The notes: generated by a model from the letters alone, not told the origin. A stretch of DNA of 64,000 nt from Akebia trifoliata (GCA_017979445.1 CM030705.1:8940679-9004678); one strand, 5' to 3'; numbered from the stretch's first letter, positions 13,101 to 24,590 are shown. A program made the numbers and translations.

Positions 13101-15171
13101 TATTAAGAATATCTACAAAATATGCAACAAAGTGAATGGATTGGAATTGATGGAAATCAATTACTTATCGTAGCAACAAGAAGAGAATTCTCGTTGACAA
13201 TACCCATAGTATTAAATTTCAATATATTTCCACGAAATATACCGAAATATTTCCATTTCCACAAGGTCCGGCACGAAATTTAACTGACAGTTCTTTATGT
13301 ATATATTTTGATGGAAATCACTATTCATTTCATAAAATATTTCGGTGAATAGTGAATATCGATCAAAATAATCGAATTTTAGGTATAATAATATTCCTGT
13401 GGAAATATTTTGATGAATGGTAAATTGACCGAAATATTCATGTAAGTATGCACATATAATCATTCATGTTCTAATGGGTTAGATATATTAGAAACTTATT
13501 GATACATATTTGAAAGATAAAAATATATATATGATAATGCGAGAATGTATTATTTTCATACTTTATGATAATGTGAGAATGAAATACATAATAGTTTGTT
13601 CATTTAAGAAAGTGATTCACATATTAATGTATTTATACATATTGTGACATCATTATTAATTCATTTCATTTCCATGAGGCATATAGTTGTTTTTAGGTTT
13701 CAAATTAATACTTACATGAATGTGCAGCAAAATGTCATTGATCTTCATTTCCACAATTCATATGATTGTTTATTGTTGTTTGATGACTTATGAGTGCGTT
13801 TTCATGTTTGTTTTATCATTTTCTACACTTTTACGAAAACTTCCTCAACATTTGCATCATTTCATAATATTTCCACCATTTCCTTGAAAATTGTATTGAC
13901 TTCCACACTGGTCGAAATATTTCTATTTCTAGGATGACGGAAATGGACATCGAAATCGTAATTTAATACCTTGACAATACCCAAACCATGCATAAAGAAA
14001 TAAATAAAACCCATATAGCACAGGTTTCATAAATCATAATAATCGTATACCTTCTCCCATTAGCAGAAGTGTGCTCTTGCCAATCCGAAGAAGACAGCAT
14101 GGTGGAGTTAGGTTGCACGTTTGTCACCTGAAATCGTGACAACCAAACAAAAAAAGAAAAAAAAACAAGGAAAATCAGTAAATAAAGCACCAACATTCAA
14201 ATGGATAGCGAATCACAAAGCAACAATGAAAGAAAGAATTACAAAAAAACACAAAGACTTACTGGAACAGTGGCAGATGACAGTTGTTGCCCAATCTGCT
14301 GCACTTGTGAGACAGGAGGTGCATTCTGGCTTCCAGACAACAACCAAGGTTGTCCACCAGCAGGAATAAGTTGGTACTGAGATGAGAAATTGACACCATT
14401 TTGTGGCTGACCATAAGAAGATGGTGCAAACTGAAAAATAAAAATAAATAAATAAAGAAATGATAAAAATTCAATTATATGAAATATAATATTAAAATAA
14501 TCCATGAACTAAAAGCAATCATGTCAACACACAATTACAAAATCTTACAGTATATGATGAAGAAAGAGGCGCTCCCATGCCACCTACACCGGTCATATTA
14601 TTACTTAAAGGCTGGGTATTTGGCTGCGGAGAACCAGATGTAATAGGCCTGCTTGGTTGAACATATGGCATCGGAATTGCTTGTGATGAAGGCAGACCTT
14701 GACCAAGCTGACCAGGTCTAGGAGGTAGATACTGAATCTGTTGAGAAAACTGGAGATGCTGACCTTGAATAGAAGGTATTCCAACATTTGATACTGAAAT
14801 ACCTTGCCCAACCGGCCGAAATTGTTGGGAAGCAACTGAAATAAAGGGCTGTGTTTGTTGTTGTGCAACATGATGGAACTGTAATAAACATTGAATTGAA
14901 AAACAACATGCATTTAAAATATTAGGGGAACTAATGTGTGAAGAATCTTATTTGGTTAAAAACATACCTGCATAGACATTGGCGGACCAAAATTTTGCGG
15001 GCCCATAGATCCAGGAAGAGGAGGTCGAAGTGGCTTCTCACAGAAAGAAGAAAGAGTAATTTACCAGTTATAAAAGAAAAAAAGAATCAAAGAAAGGAAT
15101 GAGAGTTTTCATGTAAGAAGAGGGGATATTTATGCTACCTGTGCCCCCGAAGATTGTGGGTTACCAGCCAT
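395..15171 (-). CDS. PRP40A: Pre-mRNA-processing protein 40A (PRP40A-like), 3' end beyond window
   Basis: U1 snRNP-associated splicing factor; in this family WW domains bind proline-rich splicing proteins and the RNA polymerase II tail, and FF domains bind phospho-CTD and other factors in the nucleus. Exons in gene order: 15139-15171, 14968-15033, 14549-14878, 14263-14430, 14051-14127, 13009-13078, 9869-9921, 9688-9745, 9246-9595, 9077-9149, 7333-7431, 7183-7251, 7014-7091, 6808-6894, 6690-6724, 6432-6537, 5024-5104, 4824-4916, 4699-4752, 4487-4603, 4260-4358, 3950-3997, 3784-3876, 799-906, 592-656, 395-497. All junctions are GT-AG and keep frame, giving 871 codons from [11 protein letters not shown]. 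Pro/Gln-rich N-terminus (1-210), WW1 (~214-240), WW2 (~255-281), Val/Pro/Ser-rich linker (286-426), FF repeats from ~460, Lys/Glu-rich end. The basic tail typical of the family must lie left of base 1. Unusually large introns carry LINEs. Confidence 0.95.
1800..2190 (+). repeat. LTR-like fragment in a PRP40A intron
   Basis: A+T-rich stretch with a TATAAATACTTGC promoter-like motif near 2113 followed by an AATAATGAATAAAA poly(A)-signal-like segment. This order resembles the U3-R part of a plant LTR. No second LTR or primer-binding site was found, so it is at best a solo or truncated LTR. Confidence 0.3.
2275..3410 (+). mobile_element. Degenerate LINE (L1-type) fragment, antisense to PRP40A
   Basis: Frame-broken translation in LINE order: [18 protein letters not shown], then [15 protein letters not shown] (2370-2420), then [13 protein letters not shown] and GKWLW (2545-2640), then a zinc-binding reverse-transcriptase remnant with CAICKS and QELWNALP (3250-3400). 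These match the C-terminal third of plant LINE reverse transcriptases. Stops and frameshifts throughout make it a fossil. It lies inside the intron and in the opposite orientation to the host gene. Confidence 0.8.
5105..6431 (-). other. PRP40A intron, 1.3 kb, no recognised gene
   Basis: Lies between exon 6432-6537 and exon 5024-5104. It contains a short (GA)n near 5885 and a weak antisense open frame at 5272-5478 resembling retroelement debris. Nothing in it can be named with confidence. Confidence 0.6.
7432..9076 (-). other. PRP40A intron, 1.6 kb, mostly occupied by a LINE fragment
   Basis: Runs between exon 9077-9149 (ending VLDLE) and exon 7333-7431 (starting EAKKGMAV). About 1.1 kb of it is the LINE fragment listed separately. 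Confidence 0.75.
7700..8830 (+). mobile_element. LINE 3' fragment in a PRP40A intron, antisense
   Basis: Frame-shifted translation includes [11 protein letters not shown], then a zinc-binding reverse-transcriptase-like stretch near 8140-8330 ([23 protein letters not shown]), then a terminal [20 protein letters not shown] near 8740-8810 running into an A-rich end. This is the layout of the 3' part of plant L1-type elements. Many stops make it inactive. Its left boundary is approximate. Confidence 0.6.
9922..13008 (-). other. Longest internal PRP40A intron (3.1 kb)
   Basis: Separates the two WW domains. It carries a (GA)n microsatellite at 10159-10188 and general A+T-rich sequence. A 168-codon minus-strand open frame at 12371-12877 lies wholly inside it, has no recognisable domain, and is not part of the spliced message. 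Confidence 0.7.
10159..10188. repeat. (AG)n microsatellite
   Basis: About 15 uninterrupted AG units in the intron between the WW-domain exons. Confidence 0.95.
13206..13970. mobile_element. Non-autonomous inverted-repeat transposon, copy 1
   Basis: Inserted in the PRP40A intron that splits WW1. Both ends carry an inverted GTATTAAATT, and the interior is full of GAAATATTTC-type motifs. A perfect 13-bp direct repeat, TTGACAATACCCA, flanks it at 13193-13205 and 13971-13983. A related copy in reverse orientation lies at 61466-62283. No transposase is encoded. Thirteen bases is longer than the usual 8-11-bp TIR-transposon duplication, so the superfamily is left open. Confidence 0.75.
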
Positions 15172-15863
15172 TTCTACAAGGAGCCAAACCGCTGCAAACA
15201 CTGGCACAAAATCAAGATGTAACAAACAAGGTAAGCAAGGGGTTAAACCATAATTTGCTACTACTAGTGAAGATTCAACATAGAAAAATAATAAAAAAGA
15301 AAATACACCACCACACCAAAAAAATACAATAGTTCGATAATGAGTACTTGAAAAGTTTGTTTTAAACTGTCAAGTAAAGAACATTTCTTTACCAAGATCT
15401 GATTGGGACCAAAAGGTAAAACCATGAAATTAGATTAATTTTTTGATAGGTAAAGACATGACTTTTACTAAAATAAGGAGTTGAGATGACCCCCCAAGCT
15501 AGAGTAATCGCACCTATATGCTCCAAAATTATGAATACCTCCGTAAAGATAAAATCAGATGATAGTTCAACCAGTATATTACGTTAACTACCAAAATGGA
15601 GAGAGTGGGCAAAATTATTTTATTTTGGTAGTTAAGCTGGAATTGAACCCATGACCTCAATGATTTTGGCAATACGTAAGTACAACACTATTACAATACG
15701 CTTAGTTCCCTCATCGATATGCCTTTTCGACGGGAAACCTTTCCAAGCTAACTAAAAAAAATACAGACATGATTGTTCCTTGATAAAGTTGATATATACA
15801 CACATGATTGTTCCTTGATAAAGTAGATATAACATTGAAGAACCCCTACTTACATGCAAATCT

Positions 15864-16580
15864 AAGGGTCTGTTTGGTTGCAGGGAATTCATTTTCAAGG
15901 TAACACGAATGCCTTGGGAAAATGAATGCCACCATTTGATTGCGCATGGGAAAATTTTAAAAAGAGTTGTTTTTTACCATATATTAAACTTGGGTCAACG
16001 TCATACTTGGCAAAGTAGACTCAACTTGGATTTTGAGGGGACTCAGCCCCAAAAAAATTGATAAATACAGCCTCAAAATTTGATGAAACCAATACATCAG
16101 TCAACTTGGCAAATCATCAAGTCAACTTGATTGAGTCAGCTCAAACATGCACCTAGTCAGGTCAAGAACTCAACCAAGTTATTTGGTCATATATTATATT
16201 TTTGCAAAAATAAAATTATTCTAAACTACTAAAAACTATTGTTAAATATTTCCATATTTAGTATTTTTAAATTGACGCATGAGTTGTCAACTTGACTTGA
16301 CTTCACTCGACTCGATGGACATCCAAGTCAAGTTTTTGAGTTTTAAAACTAAGGTTTTTAGTTTTGAGGGTGGGAATAATAATGAGAGAATAACATTAGG
16401 AGGTTCAAAAATCATTTTCTCTGGAGTTGGGATGAGAATCCATTTTCCCTTCCAAGGTGGAAAATCACTTTGGGCAAGAAATTGAATTCCAAGGAAAATA
16501 AGTAATCAAATGCCTAAAATCACATTTTCCAAGGGCATTCCTTCCCTACTCATTTCCATGCAAAATCAAACAAACCTTAA
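15864..16580. mobile_element. MITE-like inverted-repeat element in PRP40A intron 1
   Basis: The left end AAGGGTCTGTTTGGTTGC is mirrored by the right end, whose reverse complement reads AAGGTTTGTTTGATTTTGC. The inner arms also pair (GGGAATTCATTTTC with matching GAATTCC and GGAAAATG near 16480-16520). The middle (about 16020-16330) is a GTCAACTTGA-rich repeat that may be a separate insertion. No clean target-site duplication was seen. Confidence 0.55.
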
Positions 16581-16593
16581 ATAGCATGAGAAG

Positions 16594-16636
16594 ATTTTCT
16601 TTTCTTTTCTTTTCTTTTCTTTTCTTTTCTTTTTAA
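16594..16636. repeat. (TTTTC)n microsatellite
   Basis: About eight TTTTC units. It sits at the 3' (tail) end of the neighbouring minus-strand LINE and probably grew from its A-rich tail. Confidence 0.85.
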
Positions 16637-17140
16637 AAGTTAAAATTTTATTGAGAAGAGGACAAGGACTCCAAAATAAAGGATACAAACAAACAAAAAC
16701 CGGAAAAACAAAAACAAAACAGAAAACCAAAGCAATCCCACAAAAAATAACCCTTTACAAGATGAACATGGTACTTTCCACCAATTTTGTTGCCAAAGTA
16801 CCTTCCCCTCCTCACCACATTGATTGAATGTGCTTAAATTACAGTGGACAAGGACTTTCCCAACTTGGGATACCATCCAATTGGCATTATTCCATCAACT
16901 AGGGAAATTTTGAGAAAGTGTGCCCTAACGAAGATGTTGGTGGTGCAAAAAGATGGTACCAGCATCAGTACCATCCACATCATGAAGTATGACACTACTC
17001 ACCATACTCTCCAGTTTCTCCCCAAAAAACAGCACCATGTAGGGTTCGACACCAGGTCATTCCCTATCCGATTCAGGTGAAATAAGGCTCGACCAAGCAA
17101 CATACCTCTAAACTGCTTATTTGTCAATCCGAGGAACACA

Positions 17141-17142
<2 letters not shown>
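16596..17142 (-). mobile_element. 5'-truncated LINE, 3' part
   Basis: Minus-strand translation ends in a long hydrophobic stretch (PCSSCKGLFFVGLLWFSV through VLVLFSIKF), typical of the C-terminus and 3' end of plant L1-type elements, and then runs into an (AAAAG)n tail. Upstream sequence to ~17140 continues in broken frames. The next LINE begins exactly at 17143, so one element may have inserted into the other. Confidence 0.6.
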
Positions 17143-17173
<31 letters not shown>

Positions 17174-17900
17174 CGATAAAGATAATTTTATTAAGAGAAG
17201 GCACAAACAAGGGGAGTCGAGTGCACCAACCCAAAACAAAGAAAAAAAACAAGAAAAAGCAAAACAATAGAGGACAAGCAACAAAACTCTCACAACATCA
17301 AACAAACTCTATCCCATCTCACAACAAAATCTTCAAAGAAGATCCCCTTAAAAACCTTGTAAAATTTGCTCCAAGAAAACATGAGCTCCAAAACATAAAA
17401 AACTAAACCCTCCAGCGTCAATTCTTTTCCTTCAAAAATGTAGCAGTTGCGATGATTCCAAATACCCCAACAAATTGTGAAAGGAACTAAGAACCAAAAA
17501 ATCTATTTAGAAGACAAAAGGTATCCTCCCCACATCAACCAAAACTCCAAAGCCGACTTGACTGAGGTAAGAAGATAGCCCGCGATACCAAACAAGGATA
17601 AGTAGTGCAACCAAATGTGGTGAGTCACCCGACAATGAATAAGTAAGTGATCCACCGTTTTCGCCTAAGATTTGCACATACAACACTGGTTTGGCGAAAT
17701 AAAGCCCCTGTTAATTAACTGATCCATAGTTGCGAATCTCCCCAAGGTCGTTATCCAAAGAAAAGTCGAAATCTTCGGAGGGATCTTACCACCCCAGACA
17801 AAAGAGTGAGGAAAAGACGATGCTGTACTCCGGGCAATACCATCATACAAAGACCTGACCGTCAACCAAGTTTCAATATTATCAGTAATAAGCTATTGCA
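17143..17900 (-). mobile_element. 5'-truncated LINE with poly(A) tail
   Basis: A run of 29 T at 17143-17171 is the poly(A) tail read on the minus strand. Upstream, the minus strand encodes a reverse-transcriptase zinc-binding region with FVWGGKIPPKISTFLW, GRFATMDQLINRG and CCMCKS, then KTVDHLLIHC and CWGIWNHRNCYIFEG, the normal order near the C-terminus of plant LINEs. Stops are present. The tail is intact enough to suggest a fairly recent insertion. Confidence 0.85.
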
Positions 17901-18499
17901 TCCAATTATCATCACAAGCTACTCTTAGATCTCTTCAAGCATGCTCATTTCGATCCTTGGGATAAGGCCTTGGTGAGCATAATGATGATGGTGTAAAAGC
18001 TCATTTTAGATTTTGTATTACCAGTGCTGTAACCCAAGATTTATGAACAGATTTTTGATTGCCCAAAACTCTACTACATCGTAGCTAGTCATTATTTTCC
18101 TTCAAAAAACTACTAGCTTGATCAAATATGTATTGGTTAGCAGTAGGGTACCGCTCGAGAGGCATAATTCTAACTTTTACCAACTACTCCAGTTCTATAT
18201 GCAACATCCTCTTCAAACTCAAATTGAACCTAAATAATACAACAGCCGCTTTGGGGTATTTTATGCCCGATAATCCTAATAGAAGAGTGAATATGTGAAT
18301 CCCAACTGAAAACATTTTCCTGCATACAATTTGTTGCGCATTGTAGTCTTTATTCCAAGCAACATGATTCCTAACATATGAAGATACACTATGAACACGT
18401 AAAAATAAACAAATAGATAAAAACTAATGCTGAGAACAAGGAGCTCGCTTTTAGCATTTCATGGTAATACCACCACAAAATAAAATGAGACTTAAGTAA

Positions 18500-18860
18500 T
18501 AGAGACCAAAGAAAACTCAACATCTCATATCATCGAAGTCTTATCCGATTGATTTGGGGTCAGCTGAAAGAATTCTGTTCCTCCATTTAATCTTGTACAG
18601 AGCAACGTCTTCTGTTATTGAGACGCTCTCATATCCGCTTGCACTACCTTTGGGTCTTTTAGAACCTTCAACTTGCATATTCTTTCTAACCGAGACTATA
18701 ATCATCCATCATCGAACATTCCCAAAACATCTCAATCAACTTTCTCTGACTTTATCGTCTATTGGACCTACTCCTACATTTTCTCGAATGAGTTCTTTTT
18801 CTGATTCTATCTTAGTCTTTCCACAATCATCCATCTTAGCATCCAGAGATGTCCAGTCTA
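18500..18860 (-). mobile_element. RTE-type LINE 3' remnant
   Basis: Minus-strand reading near 18810-18520 gives KTKIESEKELIRENVGVGPI, DDKVRES, LRCFGNV, then VEGSKRPKGSASGYESV, then IKWRNRILSADPKSIG. This follows the terminal pattern of RTE-clade plant reverse transcriptases (VGVAPI, RLRWFGHV, a Gly/Arg-rich bridge, WRKRIHVADP). In-frame stops show it is dead. Confidence 0.8.
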
Positions 18861-19427
18861 TATATATGATGCTTCTAGACTGCCCCAATTTCATCGGGAC
18901 TTACTATTGTCTCATTTTTTTCCTTCAATTTGATCGATATGTGTCGGTCACAAAACACTATAGAAGCATACGGAGCACCTTAACCACCCAGCTTTGATTC
19001 AATGTGCATCAACTTCCTCAATCTTGGGAAAATATAAGTAAAAAAAAAATCCATAAACACAAATTGTAGGAAATCTATATCAAAAAAGATCGTCTTTTTA
19101 ACTGTTTACATCAAGTTCCCTCTTTCAAGCTCTCCATTTCACCAATTCCAACATGATTTCAATCCAAAACCCAAACCCTACTTCAAAAACCCTAAACTGA
19201 AACTGCTTTTGACAACGCCGTCTGACGGAAATTCAAACCTAGAAAACTTAAACCCTAAATCGAACTTCCCTAATCTACTGTAGCACAACGAAGATTCTAC
19301 AAAATTAATACAGGGACGATAGATAAATCAAAATCAACATGAACAAAATTGACAACAGAATCAAAATCGAACCAGAAATTTAAGGGGGGAAAAAAACAAT
19401 TGAAGAAACTTGAAGAAAACTATCGTA

Positions 19428-19560
19428 CCGATCTTAGGGATTCGTATTGGAGTTCGTTTGAGTTAAACAAGCACGCTCTGCAAGGGCTACCCGCGTCCGC
19501 GATTACTCTTACAAGATCGCTTAAATGGAGACCGAAACACACAACTATGGTGTTCCCAAA
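19428..19560 (-). other. PRP40A: Probable 5' non-coding exon of PRP40A
   Basis: A short stretch rich in G+C and CpG compared with its surroundings. On the minus strand it ends in ATCG followed by GTACGA, a plausible splice donor. The next acceptor, TTTGCAG at 15192-15198, opens the exon 15139-15191 that carries the start codon at 15171, so intron 1 would be about 4.2 kb. Neither the transcription start nor the right edge of the exon can be fixed from sequence alone. Confidence 0.45.
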
Positions 19561-19675
19561 TGCCAATGTAACTTCCGAGTTGGACTTCTTGATCCACACA
19601 GTTTCTGTGACTCAAAAGGCATTTTTGGGCCAATTCATCCAGATTTACATTTATTATACATTTATTAGGTGTTGA

Positions 19676-22575
19676 TGTTGATTCATGACCCTTGGATTTG
19701 GGCGTTTCTTTGATGAGTGATTTTTGTACATTTTATGCATAGTTTTTGGTGTATAGATACTTGGATATGGGCCAAAGATAAAAAAATAAACGGGCCCAAA
19801 AAATTGCCATGGTTATCACAGTAAACTATACTAATCTAATAAGATATGGTCATATCCGAATTTGAATCCGAAATTTTTTTACACGTGCAAATCTGAATTT
19901 GAAATCCAACGGATCTTATGAATAAAGATTCGAATATGAAAAATCTATCAGATATCCGATCCGATAAAAATCCTACAAAAAATTGATTCGATCTATTCCA
20001 CCATCTTCAATATGTACAACAAAAACCTGATTTTCCTTCTCTTTTCAACTTAAAAAGTTGTCATCTTCAACCTTTTTTGAAAGATCAAAAAACTTCAATT
20101 TTAAAGATGAGATTGAAGATATGGATTTTCAACAAAAAAAAAAAAAAAATTCAAGGTTTTTTTGGTTTGAGGTTGAAGTTGATGGATTTTGAAGGGAAAA
20201 AAAATGGTTTTAATTTGAGATAGAAGATGAGAGAGAGGGAGGAGAACTAACTACCTGGATGCTTGCCGACAGGAGAAAATGGTGGTCATCAGAAGTTCAA
20301 GTAGTCAGCTCACCCAAAAGGCCGAAACCCCTTTGCTTGTTATGTCGTTTAGGTTGGGAGAGGAGATAGAGAGGGGAATGGAAAGTTAACCGTAGATGCT
20401 TTTTACTCGTATCTTGCAGAAAAGAATCTATAGTTATGTATGTGTCACCAATTCATTGTATCACCCCAGCACAACTCTTTTATAAATTGTGGATGAGGTG
20501 ATTTCTTTCGAAAAAGATAAAAGATTAATTATTGGTTTTCTTTGGAGATTAGAGCTTTCGGAAGTTATTGATCCTTCAAAAAGTCTGAAGTTTGATATTT
20601 GCAATGTTAAAGTAATGTTAATTTTTCAATTATGCATCTTAATTGATAGATATTTCATTAATTGATGAAAATACATTTATTCTAAGGTTTTGTTAGTGTG
20701 TGTCTTAAGGGCACATGCACGAAATATACCTTGGAAATAAGCATCTCACGCTATTTTGTGTAGAAAAAAAAAAAAAAAGGACAAAGACCCCCAAAGACTT
20801 TTTTTTAAATTTGAACCAAAAAGCCAATTATGAAAAAATATGGACTCTTTAGTACTCATTTTATCAAATATCAATCTAAAAAAAAAAAATTTAAAGCGAA
20901 AATGCTGTAATTACCCTTTCAACGAATTTTAAAGTTTAAGGAAATGTGTTTATTTGATAATATTTGAAGTAATCCTATGTTTTAAAAGTAATGACATGTC
21001 CACTATGATCATCTCTTATATAACAATGAAATAAAAATCATTGTTTTCTCTATCCAAAACTAGTGAAAAATGATTTTTAACTCATATAGATGATGAGGAT
21101 GATTATGGTTTATCATCATCATCAAACTAATTTGATCTATGTATATTAGATTTATTAAAAAATATAAATAATTAAAATATTATTTTAAAATTCGACTTGA
21201 ATGTTCATCGAATGATTCAACTAAAAAAATACGAAGTCTACTTAAACGAGTCAAATAAAATTATATTGAATTTATAAATAAATTTTAATAAATAAAAATA
21301 CTTATTTTTTATTTTCACAAAAATATTAATAATCAAATAAATTGGTCAAGTTTTTTATTTGATTAGATATATTTTTGGATTAAACCACCTTGTAAAGTTA
21401 TTAAAAGGGTATTTTACATATTTTTCTTAAAAATTCTCAAAAGATCCTTAATATGTGAATATTTTATTAAGTGGGATTTAAATAGTCCATATTATTTTCT
21501 AAGGTACTAATTGGTACATATTCTCAATAAAGACCCCCTCACAATCATTGTCCCAAAAAAAAAAAAAAATTTGAGAACTTTTTTAAAGAAAAATAAAGTG
21601 TATTTCGGGAAAAAACTTTGAAGCGGTGAAGTAGGCGTCTCAAAATTCTATTTTGAAGAAACCCTATTCATTAGATTACACAAGGCATTTTCAAAGAAGT
21701 ATTCCATAAATTGATTTAGATTTATTTTGATTCAGATTTCCCCTATAAGAAAGGTAAGATTTAGTGATCCAAAAATTGATGAGAGAGAGAGGGTGGGTGA
21801 GGTTGTGTCGTGGTCATCAATTATAAGAAATTGTCGTGATCATTTATAAGAAATTGTCCGTTTTTTGGTTTTTTTTATTGATATTGAGTTGAGGCACGTA
21901 CAATGTTGTTCTCTTTAAGAAGTTCACGTCTCTGCAACAATATGAAATTTGTGCAAGCAGATCTGTGGCACATCGCCCCCAGGATACAACAACTCGATCT
22001 CAATCTAAATTAGAGTGGAAAGGCTAAAATACATCGGAGAATGATTCGATACCCCAGTAAGGAGGTATCTTAAATGAACATCATGCCGTCTATGCAACCA
22101 AAAAGTATTAATCAAAACTCTATCCAGATGACTTAAAATTCTTCTGCACAAGTCAACTCATTACTTCGAGATAGGAATGGATCAATTGTGACCATGTCTT
22201 GTAAATTACAAGAGTTAATATAGGTTTTGAAATCATCCATGATGATTGATGACCACCAATTTTCTCATATCTGAATTTCATTGTATTAAAATCTCTGAGG
22301 ACCACCCATGGCTTTATAATCCAGTTCTCATCATTGGATGAGTATATTTTCAACATCTTTTTATTTCTTTGATCCATATTTCAAATTCTTTTAAAAGGTA
22401 TTAGAAATATGGATCTAATAAATTTCTATACATTTAAAGATTATTGAATGTTAACTTGGATTAACTAACCTCAAATAAGAAAAGCAATGAGCATGGAAAG
22501 ATTCCCCCAAGTTTTAATATCTGATCTCTAAATCAACTTCTCTTCATGTCTGCAAAACACAGCCATTGTCACTAA
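19676..22575. other. Spacer between PRP40A and GRF, left part
   Basis: A+T-rich, with many short A or T runs. A patch near 19850-19990 repeats ATCCGA-type motifs seen in degenerate plant transposons. No coding, tRNA or rRNA pattern was found. Confidence 0.6.
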
Positions 22576-22868
22576 GAGCATCTCCAATGCATTACCCTTC
22601 CCTCTACCCATCAGGTCCCATCCCTCGCCATTTTTTGGGTCTAGGCCATTTTTATACTTAAAAAAAGGTTCTCTCATTTGATTACTCATCTTTTTTGGAG
22701 GGAAAAAAAATTCAAGCAGTCATGTTAAAAAAAAAATTTAATCTGAATTGAATTAAAAAATCATTAAACAATTTAAAGGTATGTGCATATCAATACCCAT
22801 AATTGCTACCCACGATACCTAAAAGACTTATTTATGGATATGGGTAGAGAGTGCTACGTGAGATGCTC
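22576..22868. mobile_element. PIF/Harbinger-like (Tourist-type) MITE
   Basis: A 293-bp element with 9-bp terminal inverted repeats GAGCATCTC / GAGATGCTC and TAA on both sides (22573-22575 and 22869-22871). The 3-bp TAA duplication and GAGCATCTC-type ends are diagnostic of small Harbinger-derived MITEs. No coding capacity. Confidence 0.8.
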
Positions 22869-22871
22869 TAA

Positions 22872-24590
22872 AGAAAACTTTTTTTTTCTTAAAATTATTC
22901 TTAACTTAAAACCCCCTTGATTGTTAAAAAAAACTTAAAAATCCCCGTCTTTCACTCTCGCCCAGATATTTTTTTGGGATGAACTTCGCTTCTCTTCTGC
23001 AACTCTCTCTCTCGCTCTCTCAACGGTGTCATGTTAAACACCAATATTACCATGTGATTATTACATGCAGTAGTATATTCAATATTCTTGATTAAACATA
23101 GATCTATTTAGTGAGACTATATATTGACTTGGCACAAATACATCGATCCCTCAATAGACGATATATTATAAACATCTTGTGAGTTTGTTCCATTAATGGA
23201 TTATCCATGCTTTACATATAACTGAGAGCCTAAACACCTCTCCACTATTATTTAATTCGATGGGTTTGGCATTCCATCTTTTGGATGGGGCTTATTTCAT
23301 ATATTCTTTAAGCATTTACATTCAAAGCTTGTTGCTAGTGCTTTTGAAGGTGGATTTTGTGAAAGATGTTATGATCCTTAGGTTAAGACTTAAACTTTTC
23401 GCTCCATTGATGTTTAGATATTTTTAGAGCATTGATTTGGGTTTTAACATTTGATGTCAAAACCAACGCCACATCCAGGGTTTGAATCATTGGGAGGTGA
23501 GTTCGGAGGGAAAAAATAAAAAAGTTATTTTGTAGTATAGGATATGGAAGGGGTTTCAAAAAAAAAAAAAGACTCGTCATCTTCTCATAAGTCGTCTCTT
23601 TTCATATCCCATATAATGGTGAGTCCTTTTTTTTTTTCTTTTTGGAAACCCCTTCCAATGGCAAGTTAAAAAAAAAATTTGAAAACCATTCAACTCTGTC
23701 CAAATCATGTCTTCAATCAATTCAAACGTCCTCAAATAATTATATATAAAAAAAAATATCCTCAAATCTCCAACATCACCACATATATTTAATTATTTAA
23801 TAGGAATTTTTTTTTTCTATTTCAATCATTTTTACTTGGGACAGAGAGAGAGGTATGGGGCATTTGTTTTTAAAATTTTTTTGCCTAAAGCACTATATTT
23901 AACAAGCTCAAAAAATGACCTAGTTAGTGATGGGAAATCTTATGTTGGCATTTTATGGAGATAAATAAAAAAAATATGTAGGAAAAAAGTGTACTTATTT
24001 TTTAAATCTTTAATGAATGTAAATCAACCCAATCAAAGCTCAACTACCCTTCGACCGATTTCACAAATGTTCCAATCAATCACTGGTTCTACTACTTTTA
24101 AAACATCAATATTTGTTGTTCCTTGACCTTGGGCAACAAAGATAATAACATCTGATAGAGAGAAGACATTCGATGCTCAATCAAGTAATAAGGGGAGTGA
24201 AGACTTTAAATTGCATCTACCCTCATACATGTTCCATTCCAATCATATAATTTCGGATCTGGATCATGTCAATCAATTTTATAAATCCATTTTGGATACA
24301 TCATGACCCAATCTGATAGGTCCCGATTCACTAAAGTGTGAAAAAAAATGTAATTTACATTTATACATTTTGTTTAAATAAAAGTTTCTTATTTATATTT
24401 TGTATATGAAAATGGATTTAATCCAAACCATAACCAATAGGCCTAAGGCAGACCTGCATACAGATCCAGCTGAGATTTCTGAGACTTGAGAAAGTGTTGG
24501 GCAAATTCATAAGTTAAAGAAAAAGACCTCCTTAGTTCAAAGAACCCTAAAGATTTGAGATTTCCTTAAAACCACTTTGATCTCTCTGAG
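22872..24590. other. Spacer downstream of GRF
   Basis: A+T-rich, with poly-A/T runs and a few short open frames that lack domain similarity. Nothing supportable seen. Confidence 0.55.

Larger units (their letters stand above)
9688..14127 (-). other. PRP40A: Tandem WW domains of PRP40A, four exons
   Basis: WW1 is split between 14051-14127 and 13009-13078: [11 protein letters not shown], then [18 protein letters not shown]2 is split between 9869-9921 and 9688-9745: [11 protein letters not shown], then [16 protein letters not shown]. Both keep the two signature tryptophans and the central YYY. The introns cut both domains at the same place, inside the Arg/Lys codon just before YYY, which suggests the domains arose by exon duplication (inference). 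A 3.1-kb intron (9922-13008) separates them. Confidence 0.9.
15192..19427 (-). other. PRP40A intron 1 (4.2 kb), nested retroelements
   Basis: Lies between the proposed 5' UTR exon and the start-codon exon. Going left to right it holds an inverted-repeat element (15864-16580), two adjoining LINE 3' ends (16596-17142 and 17143-17900) and an RTE-type LINE remnant (18500-18860), all described separately. Confidence 0.6.

Noticed and set aside
18554..18997. 147-codon plus-strand open frame
   Set aside because: The opposite strand reads as an RTE-type LINE end, so this is an antisense shadow.
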